Shown piece by piece: positions 1 to 5,782 of a stretch of 5,782 bases of DNA; within the stretch, counting starts at the first letter, position 1, and the number at the start of each line of letters is the position of its first letter. The stretch lies in NCBI GenBank assembly GCA_028715315.1, contig JAQUSA010000071.1:1-5782 (forward strand), written 5' to 3'. Source of the DNA: Candidatus Omnitrophota bacterium. Its GTDB lineage: Bacteria; Omnitrophota; Gorgyraeia; Pluralincolimonadales; Pluralincolimonadaceae. The translations under genes were made by a program, and so were the position numbers. The notes below the pieces were generated by a model. That model was not told the origin of the DNA. It searched no databases and saw nothing but the letters and a program-made list of their open reading frames with translations.

Positions 1-110
1 GCAGCAGCATAACTAAGATGCACATTGTAATATACAGGCCGTCGAACGTGATATCGGAAGAGACGGTCTTTATAGACAATATAAGGATAAAGCAGAGGGA
101 CCCGGTATGA
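1..110 (+). CDS. C-terminal end of a small carbohydrate-binding-like protein (5' end outside window)
   Basis: The reading frame is open from the window edge (first full codon at base 3) to TGA at 108-110 and gives 35 residues ending IDNIRIKQRDPV. The stretch MHIVIYRPSNVI followed by TVFIDNIRIK lines up with the ends of the next two genes (FYVLVYRP...YIDNIRIK and VFILVQHP...TVFIDNIRFN), so this is the tail of a third member of the same family. It differs in carrying five extra residues, QRDPV, after the shared final strand. A DNIR-type last strand is common in galactose-binding-like beta-sandwich domains; that fold assignment is inference. The stop codon overlaps the next start as ATGA, which suggests translational coupling. 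The signal peptide and most of the domain lie upstream and cannot be judged. Confidence 0.85.
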   Translation, partial: SSITKMHIVIYRPSNVISEETVFIDNIRIKQRDPV

Positions 111-691
111 GGGCCTTATTGTACATGACGGCAGCCGTCGCGGCTTCAGCCGCTATATTATGCGCCCCGCGCGCGCAGGCCGGCGAGACCCTCTTCGAGG
201 GGTTTGAGGGCAGCAGCTACTGGTACGGCGTAGATTGGGAGAATACGGGGCAGGTAAACCTTGAGGCGGCCGGCGAGAACGCCTCGCAGGGAAAGGGATC
301 GCTGAAGGTCGTGATAAGGGAAGAGGCGACGGACTGGAAGAACAAGGTTGCCTTTTTCAAGGAAGCCAACGGGATCGATATATCGAAAAACAGAGAAGTC
401 CTTATCGACGTCTATAATAAGGAGGCCGCGGGCATAGAGATAGCGATAGGTTTCAGGACGGGTGAGGGTTGGGTGTATTACGAGTCGGGCAGGAAACCGG
501 TCGGGAAAGGGTGGAACAAGGACATCTCCTTCGGCCTGGATTCGCCTGATTACAAATGCAAGGCAAGCGACTGGAAGAACAGCGCGGCGCTTGCGGACAA
601 GAACAACATAGGCGAGTTCTACGTGCTGGTCTACCGGCCGGTGAAGATGGCCAGGGACGTCTTGTATATTGACAACATAAGGATAAAATAA
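107..691 (+). CDS. Secreted small carbohydrate-binding-like beta-sandwich protein (paralog A)
   Basis: This 194-residue protein has a clear Sec signal peptide: MR, a hydrophobic run of Ala/Leu/Ile, then AQA before Gly26, the likely cleavage site. The mature part, about 169 residues, reads as a single beta-rich domain with aromatic residues near the start (SSYWYGVDW at 36-44), YYESG at 124-128, GWNKDI at 135-140 and a closing strand YIDNIRIK at 187-194. Such single domains resemble the galactose-binding-like/CBM fold, but I cannot assign a CAZy family and see no catalytic motif. It probably binds a glycan outside the cytoplasm. It is a paralog of the next gene: 33 of the last 60 residues are identical, and the first 79 residues line up without gaps around a shared DWKN at 76-79. 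DWKN recurs at 155-158. The mature protein has one cysteine, Cys151. The start is supported by AGAGGGA at 94-100, six bases before ATG, and overlaps the previous stop. Confidence 0.88.
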   Translation: MRALLYMTAAVAASAAILCAPRAQAGETLFEGFEGSSYWYGVDWENTGQVNLEAAGENASQGKGSLKVVIREEATDWKNKVAFFKEANGIDISKNREVLIDVYNKEAAGIEIAIGFRTGEGWVYYESGRKPVGKGWNKDISFGLDSPDYKCKASDWKNSAALADKNNIGEFYVLVYRPVKMARDVLYIDNIRIK

Positions 692-703
692 GGGGGAATT
701 CAG

Positions 704-1276
704 ATGAGGAAGGCGGCATTTCTGGCGGTGATAGCGGCTGCGATGTTCCTGATGTGTGCTTCGGTCCATGCTGAGGGCGATACGAAGGTCTTCGACAGCT
801 TTGAAGGGGCCAACGACTGGACCGCTGAGAACTGGGACAACGTCGGCGGCGTGACGATGATGATAAGCGCGGAGAAGTTCTCCGACGGCAAGCAGTCGCT
901 GAAGGCCGTCGCTAAGGACGAGGAAGAGGACTGGAAGAACAGGTTCGTCATATCCAGGGAAGCGACGCTCGACCTTTCGGCCTCCGATATGTATATGGAT
1001 ATATACACCGACGCGCCTTCGGGGGTCTCGGTCGCTATAGCGTTCGATACGGCCGGCGAATATTATGAATCCGGCAACAAGCTGCTGAACCAGGGATGGA
1101 ACAAGGACATAAAGTTCGAGCTCGGAGCCAAGGATTTCAAGTGCAAGGCGAGCGACTGGAAAAATTCAGTCCCCCTGGCGGACAGGAGCGACATAAGCAA
1201 GGTCTTCATCCTGGTCCAGCACCCGAAGAAGATGAAGGGCGTTACGGTCTTCATAGATAATATCAGGTTCAATTAA
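704..1276 (+). CDS. Secreted small carbohydrate-binding-like beta-sandwich protein (paralog B)
   Basis: This 190-residue protein begins with a Sec signal peptide (MRKAAFLAVIAAAMFLM, cleavage likely after VHA at residue 23). The mature domain follows the same plan as the preceding gene: FDSFEG near the start, DWKN at 76-79, YYESG at 120-124, GWNKDI at 131-136, KCKASDWKNS at 146-155 and the final strand FIDNIRFN. The shared blocks are concentrated in the last 60 residues, which suggests that this part carries the conserved function. Divergence elsewhere could mean a different ligand or partner. The mature chain has a single cysteine, Cys147, at the same aligned place as Cys151 of paralog A. There are no catalytic motifs, membrane segments after the signal, or lipobox. 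The gene starts 12 bases after the previous stop, with AAGGGGG at 690-696 seven bases from ATG, so the two are almost certainly co-transcribed. Glycan binding is inferred from fold style and from the neighbouring hydrolases. Confidence 0.88.
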   Translation: MRKAAFLAVIAAAMFLMCASVHAEGDTKVFDSFEGANDWTAENWDNVGGVTMMISAEKFSDGKQSLKAVAKDEEEDWKNRFVISREATLDLSASDMYMDIYTDAPSGVSVAIAFDTAGEYYESGNKLLNQGWNKDIKFELGAKDFKCKASDWKNSVPLADRSDISKVFILVQHPKKMKGVTVFIDNIRFN

Positions 1277-1287
1277 CCAAAAACGGC

Positions 1288-1293
1288 AAAGGG
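1288..1293 (+). promoter_or_regulatory. Ribosome binding site that decides the start of the DUF5060/GH gene
   Basis: AAAGGG lies five bases before ATG at 1299 but only two bases before the in-frame TTG at 1296. The spacing favours ATG 1299, giving 793 residues beginning MKTIMAAA. Confidence 0.6.
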
Positions 1294-1298
1294 CCTTG

Positions 1299-3680
1299 AT
1301 GAAAACCATTATGGCGGCGGCAGTTTTTTTCTTCCTGACAGGCGCTTCTGTCTCTGCAGGGACGGAAGCAAAGATCATTTCTGTCTCGGAGAACCTGTCC
1401 GAGGTGCCTAAATTCGAGAAGCTCGAACTGACTGTTGCCATCGAGGCGCCGTATACGAATCCCTTTGACCCCGAGGAAGTAGACCTGGCTGCGGAATTCA
1501 CGGATCCTTCAGGCAAGACGTCTGTAATGCCGGGTTTTTATTCCGGTCCTGACTGGAAGGTGAGGTTCTCGCCGGACCTTGAAGGCGAATGGAAATACGT
1601 TGTTTGCCTTAAGACAAAAGAAGGTGCTGGCCGTACAGAGCAGAAGTCATTTAAGTGCGCCGCATCGCAGGCCAAGGGATTCATTAGGGTCAGCAAGGCC
1701 GACCCGAAGTATTTCGAATTCACGGACGGGAGTTTCTATTACCCTGTAGGGGAGAACATCTGCTGGGCGTCGCTGCCCGGCTTCAGGAAATACTTCGCGG
1801 AGATGCAGAAAGCCGGCGGGAACTGGACGAGGATATGGATGTCGAACTGGGAGGCCGGGCTCGAGTGGACGAAGGGCTCCGGTTACAGGGGCCTCGGGAA
1901 GTATAATTTAGAAAAGGCCGATAAGCTCGATAAGATAGTCGACCTCGCGAAGGAATACGGGCTCTATTTCCAGCTTGTCATAAACCACCACGGGCAATTG
2001 AGCACGAAAGTCAACCCGCAGTGGGACGATAACCCCTATAACGCGAAGAACGGCGGGCCGTGCAAGAGCCCGCAGGATTTTTTCACGGATCCGGAAGCGA
2101 AAAAGCATTTTAAAAACAGGATGCGCTACATAATAGCGCGCTGGGGATACAGCCCGAACATAATGGCGTGGGAACTCTGGAACGAGCTCACCTTCGTAGA
2201 TGACCTCGACCTGGGGACGGACGCCGCGTGGCACAAGGAGATGGCCTCATACATAAAGGGGATCGACCCGCACAGGCACCTGATAACAACGAGCTACGCC
2301 GGCACCTTCCACGGCTACGGTTTCAACGGGAAAGTCTGGGAGATCCCGGAGATAGATTTCACGCAGTTCCACATGTATACGCAGGATGTCGTATCCGCGG
2401 TAATAGGCGCGTACAGGCTCATGGACCGGTTCGATAAGCCGTATTTCATGGGGGAGATAGGCACCGATTCTTCCGACGGCGTGGATAAGAAAGACGCCGA
2501 CGGAGCCTACCTGCATTCCGCGCTCTGGGCCGAGTATATGCTGGCCTGCGGAGGCAACGCGATGCCGTGGTGGTGGGACAGCTACATACATCCGAAGAAT
2601 ATGTATTACCATTGGGCGGCCCTGAGCGAGTTCAACAGGGGCGTCGACAGGCGCGGGAAGGGCTACAGGACTTCCACGGCGCGCGTTCTCGCGGAAGTCG
2701 ACGGCCTCAGGTCTCCGCTGTTCGCTATGGGCCTGATGAGCAATAAGGAAGGTTTCGTGTGGGTATTTGACCCGAAATGGACAAAGTATGAGGCCGGCAG
2801 GCCGGAACCTCCTTTCATAAAAGACGCGGCCATAAGGATCAATTGGGTAGACAGGGGAAAATATTCGGTCGAGTTCTGGGATACATGGAAAGGGACCGTA
2901 GTTGAAAGGCAGGAGATAGCGTCCGACGATAACGGCCTGGATATAGTATTGCCTGCCTTCAAGAGGGATATGGCGGTAAAGATCATCCAGTCGGAGATGA
3001 AGGCCGCGAGCGGGAAGAAGGCGGCCCTCGCGGACACGGTCCCGGCGGCGATAGGTTTTACGCGCAAGGAGATCGTCCTGAAGAAGGCAAAGCAGCACAT
3101 AAAGGTGGACGGCGACCTTTCGGAATGGTATATATCGGATTTCAGCGGCAGCCAGACCGCCTCGGTAGACAAGGGTTCGGCGAAGTTCTACATGCTGTAC
3201 GACAAGGAGAACCTTTATCTCGCGGCGGCGGTGGATGATGACATCGTGATGGGGGACCAGAGCGGGGTGGACATATGGCGGGATGACGGCGTAGAATTAT
3301 GGATAGACGCGAAGGGGGACGCCGACGTTTTCAATAATATGCCCTTTAACCCGGGATGCTACCAGATAAATATTGCGCCTTTGACCAAAGACGGGAAAGC
3401 GGGCGTATATGTATACAGGAATATCAACACAAGGCCGCTTGCCGACGCGATAAGGGCCGCTTCGAAAGTATCATCCGACCCGAAGAGGAGCGGATATTCG
3501 GTCGAGGCGGCGATACCCATCAGCGCGGTCAACGGGCTTGAATTGAGGGAAGGCAAAGTCCTCGGCGTTAATTTTTCCATAACGGATAAGGACAGCGCGA
3601 AGGGCGAATGGCGGCATATAATGTGGTCAGGCAAACAGGAGGATGACGCGACCCAATGGGGCAGGCTAAAGGTAAAATGA
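1299..3680 (+). CDS. Secreted multidomain glycoside hydrolase: DUF5060-like, clan GH-A barrel, beta domain, CBM9-like
   Basis: The 793-residue protein probably hydrolyses a polysaccharide outside the cytoplasm. A signal peptide spans residues 1-20 (SVSA before Gly21). Residues about 25-123 match the DUF5060 pattern (YTNPFDPEEVDL, PG-FYSGPDWKVRFSPDLEGEW). Residues about 125-445 form a clan GH-A TIM barrel. The likely acid/base is Glu296 in WELWNEL, the nucleophile Glu386 in FMGEIG, with His358-x-Tyr360 between them, NHHGQ at 229-233 and a Trp triplet at 424-426 that would line the sugar site. A beta domain follows at about 455-566 (FWDTW at 526-530), like those after DUF4038-type barrels. After a linker, residues about 598-793 resemble a CBM9-type binding domain (VDGDLSEW at 603-610, DIWRDDGVELWID at 658-670, C-terminal WGRLKVK). 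The barrel is GH5-like, but family and substrate are not resolvable by eye. The start at 1299 is chosen from the Shine-Dalgarno spacing; TTG at 1296 is the alternative. The gene begins 22 bases after paralog B and its stop overlaps the next start as ATGA. About the first 155 codons use Ile codons differently from the rest. Confidence 0.9.
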   Translation: MKTIMAAAVFFFLTGASVSAGTEAKIISVSENLSEVPKFEKLELTVAIEAPYTNPFDPEEVDLAAEFTDPSGKTSVMPGFYSGPDWKVRFSPDLEGEWKYVVCLKTKEGAGRTEQKSFKCAASQAKGFIRVSKADPKYFEFTDGSFYYPVGENICWASLPGFRKYFAEMQKAGGNWTRIWMSNWEAGLEWTKGSGYRGLGKYNLEKADKLDKIVDLAKEYGLYFQLVINHHGQLSTKVNPQWDDNPYNAKNGGPCKSPQDFFTDPEAKKHFKNRMRYIIARWGYSPNIMAWELWNELTFVDDLDLGTDAAWHKEMASYIKGIDPHRHLITTSYAGTFHGYGFNGKVWEIPEIDFTQFHMYTQDVVSAVIGAYRLMDRFDKPYFMGEIGTDSSDGVDKKDADGAYLHSALWAEYMLACGGNAMPWWWDSYIHPKNMYYHWAALSEFNRGVDRRGKGYRTSTARVLAEVDGLRSPLFAMGLMSNKEGFVWVFDPKWTKYEAGRPEPPFIKDAAIRINWVDRGKYSVEFWDTWKGTVVERQEIASDDNGLDIVLPAFKRDMAVKIIQSEMKAASGKKAALADTVPAAIGFTRKEIVLKKAKQHIKVDGDLSEWYISDFSGSQTASVDKGSAKFYMLYDKENLYLAAAVDDDIVMGDQSGVDIWRDDGVELWIDAKGDADVFNNMPFNPGCYQINIAPLTKDGKAGVYVYRNINTRPLADAIRAASKVSSDPKRSGYSVEAAIPISAVNGLELREGKVLGVNFSITDKDSAKGEWRHIMWSGKQEDDATQWGRLKVK
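3668..3672 (+). promoter_or_regulatory. Ribosome binding site favouring the ATG at 3677
   Basis: AAAGG lies four bases before ATG 3677, which overlaps the preceding stop codon as ATGA. The earlier in-frame ATG at 3656 has its best purine run (AGGAGG, 3637-3642) 13 bases away, too far for an efficient start, and its extra seven residues add no recognisable feature. The site is short and closely spaced, so coupling to translation of the upstream gene may matter more than the site itself. Confidence 0.5.
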
Positions 3681-5722
3681 CAAACAAGGCTGAAATAAGG
3701 GAAGGAATATTCTATCTGGGCAAGGAGCCCATGTTCCTGATAACGGCGGATTACCCGTATTACCGCGATAACGCGGATAATTGGGGCGACCGGCTCAGGA
3801 AGATCAAGGACGCCGGCATAGACGCGGTGACCTTTTATACCCCGTGGCGCCACCATATGCGCGAAGAGACGGGTGTCTTCACGTACGATTTTGACGGCAG
3901 CACCCAGCCGAACCGGAACGTGAAGCTGTTCCTGGAGTTGTGCCGGAAGAACGGCCTGTGGGCAGTCGTCAAGCCCGGCCCTTTCATACACGCCGAGCTT
4001 ACGTTCGGCGGGCTTCCCGACTGGGCCGCGGCCGAGAAGGGTTCCGGGATAGAGACTTTCCCGAACAGCAAGGGAGAGCCGATGCTCGATCCGTTCCGCA
4101 AGCCAGATACATACGGCAGGCCCATGCCGGCGCCGTTATGCCCTAAATTCAAGGCGATGACAAAGCAATGGTATAAACTCGTGTATGATAACCTGATAAA
4201 AGGGAATATCTACCCGGCCGGAAATATTATCGCGGTCCAGGTCTGCAACGAAGGGCTCTATTCTAACGGCCCGGCGGCGATAACGGATTACGACTATTCC
4301 GATTCCGCGCTCGGGCTCTACAGGAAATTCGCAAAGCGCAAAGACGTGAGGGCGCCGAGGAGATTGCACGCGATAAGGAAACTATCCGACCTGAATGATT
4401 ACCTCGACTGGTCCCGCTGGCAGTCGGAATATATGAGGACCGTATATACGGAGTTTTCCGAGGTCGTCCGCGGGAAGCTTCCGGTAGTCATCAATATAAA
4501 CCCGCCTACGGAGGGCAGGAACCTCGACCACTGGCTCACGCGCGTTATCCCGGAGAACTGGCCGGGTATAGATTACGGTTTTACGAACTGGCTCAGGCCG
4601 GTCTCCGAAGACCGTTCGTCGTTCGACCGCTACAGCATCCTGTCGAAACGCAGCAGGGGCATAAATTTCGAGGAGAACTGGGGGTTCTCGAAGCTCTACG
4701 ATTACCATTTCCAGTACCCGGCGGTATGCACGTTCGAGACGATGCTGGCGATCGCGAACGGCGCGACGGGTTTCAACGTCTACACTGCGGTAAATACGGC
4801 TTCGTGGGACGAATCTATAGACAGCCAGCACCAAAGGCCGTATCCCGATTCATCTCCGATAAACGAGGACGGTTCGGTCACGAAGAAATACGGGGTATTG
4901 AGCCTCATATCGCATTTCTTCGAATCGGAAGGGCCGGAGTTCCTGAAGTGCGTTCCCGATACCCCTATCGCGTGGGGTTTCTACCCGCCGTATGCTTACC
5001 TGGCCGCGTGGGATATCCCGAAAGAGGACTGGGACGGGATGCATATCGAGCCGGTGAAGTGCGGATACGAGGGCCTCGACAGGATACAGCGCGTGCTGCG
5101 CGACAAAAACATTGATTTTCATATCGTGAACATAGAGAAGGCGCCTTTGCAGGAGCTTAAACGCCATAAGTTCATCGTGCTGCACGGCGGTTTCTTCATG
5201 GACAGAAAGACCCAGCAGAAGCTTACGTCCTACGTGTCGGCCGGCGGAAAGGTGATATTCATCGGCGAGACCCCCCGCCTTGACGGGGATTTCAAGGATT
5301 GCCGGATATTGCAGAAGAAGAGCTTCTGCGTCTTAAAGACCGAGGATATCGGTGCACTGTTGGGCAGGTACCACGGCAAACTCTCGGTGAATGACCCGGA
5401 GACACAGGTCTGGGCCTATGATAACCCGAAAGCCGGCACTCAGTTCTTCTTCGTGCTGAACCTGTCGTCGAACGCCGGCCCAAGGTACTTCACCTACAAC
5501 GGGGAGAAGGCCAGCGTGACCATGCCGGATAAATCATCGGCGGTAATAAAAATAAAGCGCGGCAGGATCGATTCGCTGTTCATCAAAGGCATCAACGAGA
5601 TGAATAATACGTCGGTCGTGCCGGCCGCGTCATTCGGGAAGGACGTATTCAGGGCTAATACCGCCTGCGACGTCCTGGCCTACAGGAGGGGGAAAGAATG
5701 GCAGATAAAGACCGCTGTCTGA
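3677..5722 (+). CDS. GH35-like beta-galactosidase-related glycoside hydrolase with GH42-like amidotransferase-fold domain
   Basis: The 681-residue protein resembles a beta-galactosidase, expected to release terminal beta-linked galactose or a related sugar. The barrel, about residues 10-430, shows GH35 landmarks in order: LRKIKDAGIDAVTFYTPW ending at Trp57, KPGPFIHAE at 99-107 followed by FGGLPDW at 110-116, the acid/base Glu192 in VQVCNEG, the likely nucleophile Glu333 in EENWGF, GATGFNVY at 362-369, and INEDGSVTKKYG at 395-406 in the place of the GH35 strand with APIxExG. The two glutamates are 141 residues apart, wider than the roughly 80 in human GLB1; the inserted segment at about 200-325 (DLNDYLDWSRW at 238-248) recalls GH42 enzymes. 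Residues about 440-555 look like an amidotransferase-type Rossmann domain, as in GH42 trimerisation domains (FIVLHGGFF at 499-507, SAGGKVIFIGE at 521-531), without a catalytic Cys. A small beta domain ends the protein. There is no signal peptide, so it is probably cytoplasmic. The start at 3677 is preferred over 3656 because of the ATGA overlap and spacing. Family is well supported; exact substrate is not. Confidence 0.88.
   Translation: MTNKAEIREGIFYLGKEPMFLITADYPYYRDNADNWGDRLRKIKDAGIDAVTFYTPWRHHMREETGVFTYDFDGSTQPNRNVKLFLELCRKNGLWAVVKPGPFIHAELTFGGLPDWAAAEKGSGIETFPNSKGEPMLDPFRKPDTYGRPMPAPLCPKFKAMTKQWYKLVYDNLIKGNIYPAGNIIAVQVCNEGLYSNGPAAITDYDYSDSALGLYRKFAKRKDVRAPRRLHAIRKLSDLNDYLDWSRWQSEYMRTVYTEFSEVVRGKLPVVININPPTEGRNLDHWLTRVIPENWPGIDYGFTNWLRPVSEDRSSFDRYSILSKRSRGINFEENWGFSKLYDYHFQYPAVCTFETMLAIANGATGFNVYTAVNTASWDESIDSQHQRPYPDSSPINEDGSVTKKYGVLSLISHFFESEGPEFLKCVPDTPIAWGFYPPYAYLAAWDIPKEDWDGMHIEPVKCGYEGLDRIQRVLRDKNIDFHIVNIEKAPLQELKRHKFIVLHGGFFMDRKTQQKLTSYVSAGGKVIFIGETPRLDGDFKDCRILQKKSFCVLKTEDIGALLGRYHGKLSVNDPETQVWAYDNPKAGTQFFFVLNLSSNAGPRYFTYNGEKASVTMPDKSSAVIKIKRGRIDSLFIKGINEMNNTSVVPAASFGKDVFRANTACDVLAYRRGKEWQIKTAV
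5684..5692 (+). promoter_or_regulatory. Strong ribosome binding site inside the end of the GH35-like gene
   Basis: AGGAGGGGG is the strongest Shine-Dalgarno match in the window. Its AGGAGG core ends eight bases before ATG 5698, in a frame different from the gene that contains it. It is the main support for a real gene starting at 5698. Confidence 0.65.
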
Positions 5723-5782
5723 AAGCGGCCCTGGTTTGCGCAGCCGCGGCGATGGTAATTGCCGCGCCTTTCCGCGCCGTAT
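5698..5782 (+). CDS. N-terminal end of a probably secreted or membrane-anchored protein (3' end outside window)
   Basis: From ATG 5698 the frame stays open to the window edge and gives 28 residues: a charged start MADKDRCLK, then a hydrophobic run AALVCAAAAMVIAAPF, then RAV. This is the shape of a Sec signal peptide or a membrane anchor, with cleavage probably at or beyond the visible end. No lipobox is seen. The start overlaps the end of the GH35-like gene by 25 bases and has the strong AGGAGG-type site described at 5684-5692, so it should belong to the same operon. A later in-frame ATG at 5752 lacks such a site and would cut the hydrophobic run short. The mature protein is not visible, so no function can be given; by context it may be another extracytoplasmic glycan-binding or glycan-cleaving protein. 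Confidence 0.7.
   Translation, partial: MADKDRCLKAALVCAAAAMVIAAPFRAV

Noticed and set aside
155..175. Lipobox considered in paralog A (Cys19) and, likewise, paralog B (Cys18)
   Set aside because: The residue before each Cys is Leu or Met rather than Gly, Ala or Ser, and normal AxA-type cleavage sites follow shortly after.
158..769. Minus-strand open frame of 203 codons across paralog A and the start of paralog B
   Set aside because: It spans the junction of two well-supported + strand genes and its translation has no domain, signal or family resemblance.
1296..1298. TTG as the start codon of the DUF5060/GH gene
   Set aside because: It is only two bases from the AAAGGG site, whereas the ATG immediately after it has workable spacing.
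1324..1330. Run of T residues considered as an intrinsic terminator
   Set aside because: No GC-rich hairpin precedes it, and it encodes the Val-Phe-Phe part of the signal peptide.
2791..2805. Short direct repeat AGGCCGG spaced by one base
   Set aside because: It is a chance result of GC-rich codons (Glu-Ala-Gly-Arg-Pro-Glu region) inside a conserved gene, with no other copies noticed.
2247..3098. Long minus-strand open frame of 283 codons inside the glycoside hydrolase gene
   Set aside because: It lies wholly antisense to a gene with recognisable domains, is rich in Arg, Val, Pro and Tyr as antisense shadows of GC-rich genes are, and has no recognisable motif.
3656..3658. ATG giving a GH35-like protein seven residues longer
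   Set aside because: The upstream AGGAGG is 13 bases away, and the extra residues (MGQAKGK) add neither a signal peptide nor a conserved segment. ATG 3677 overlaps the previous stop as the first gene pair does.

Overview
The window is a run of closely packed genes, all on the + strand, that looks like the middle of a glycan-utilisation or glycan-remodelling operon. Nothing in it identifies the organism directly. It is bacterial: Shine-Dalgarno sequences precede the genes and Sec-type signal peptides are present. The coding sequence is fairly GC-rich but strongly prefers ATA for Ile and AGG for Arg. That combination, with the DUF5060/GH/CBM9 architecture and small secreted carbohydrate-binding-like proteins, suggests an uncultured lineage of the Omnitrophota or PVC type. 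This is an impression from style, not a proof.

Layout. Bases 1-110 hold the last 35 codons of a gene whose end matches the two genes that follow. Bases 107-691 and 704-1276 encode two complete secreted proteins of 194 and 190 residues, clear paralogs of each other. The window therefore shows at least three tandem copies of a small, stand-alone, probably sugar-binding beta-sandwich protein. Bases 1299-3680 encode a large secreted enzyme with an N-terminal DUF5060-like beta domain, a clan GH-A TIM barrel with both catalytic glutamates visible, a beta domain, and a C-terminal CBM9-like domain. Bases 3677-5722 encode a second clan GH-A enzyme, related to GH35 beta-galactosidases, without a signal peptide and with a GH42-like Rossmann domain after the barrel. 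Bases 5698-5782 begin another probably secreted protein that runs out of the window.

Spacing is tight throughout: ATGA stop/start overlaps at 107-110 and 3677-3680, a 25-base overlap at 5698-5722, and gaps of only 12 and 22 bases elsewhere. I see no promoter, terminator, RNA gene, mobile element or CRISPR array. The whole window is best read as one transcript that starts upstream and continues downstream.

How the parts may work together (inference): the small secreted proteins bind a glycan, the multidomain enzyme cuts it outside the cytoplasm, and the GH35-like enzyme without an export signal trims the imported beta-galactoside-like pieces. The actual substrate cannot be read from the sequence.
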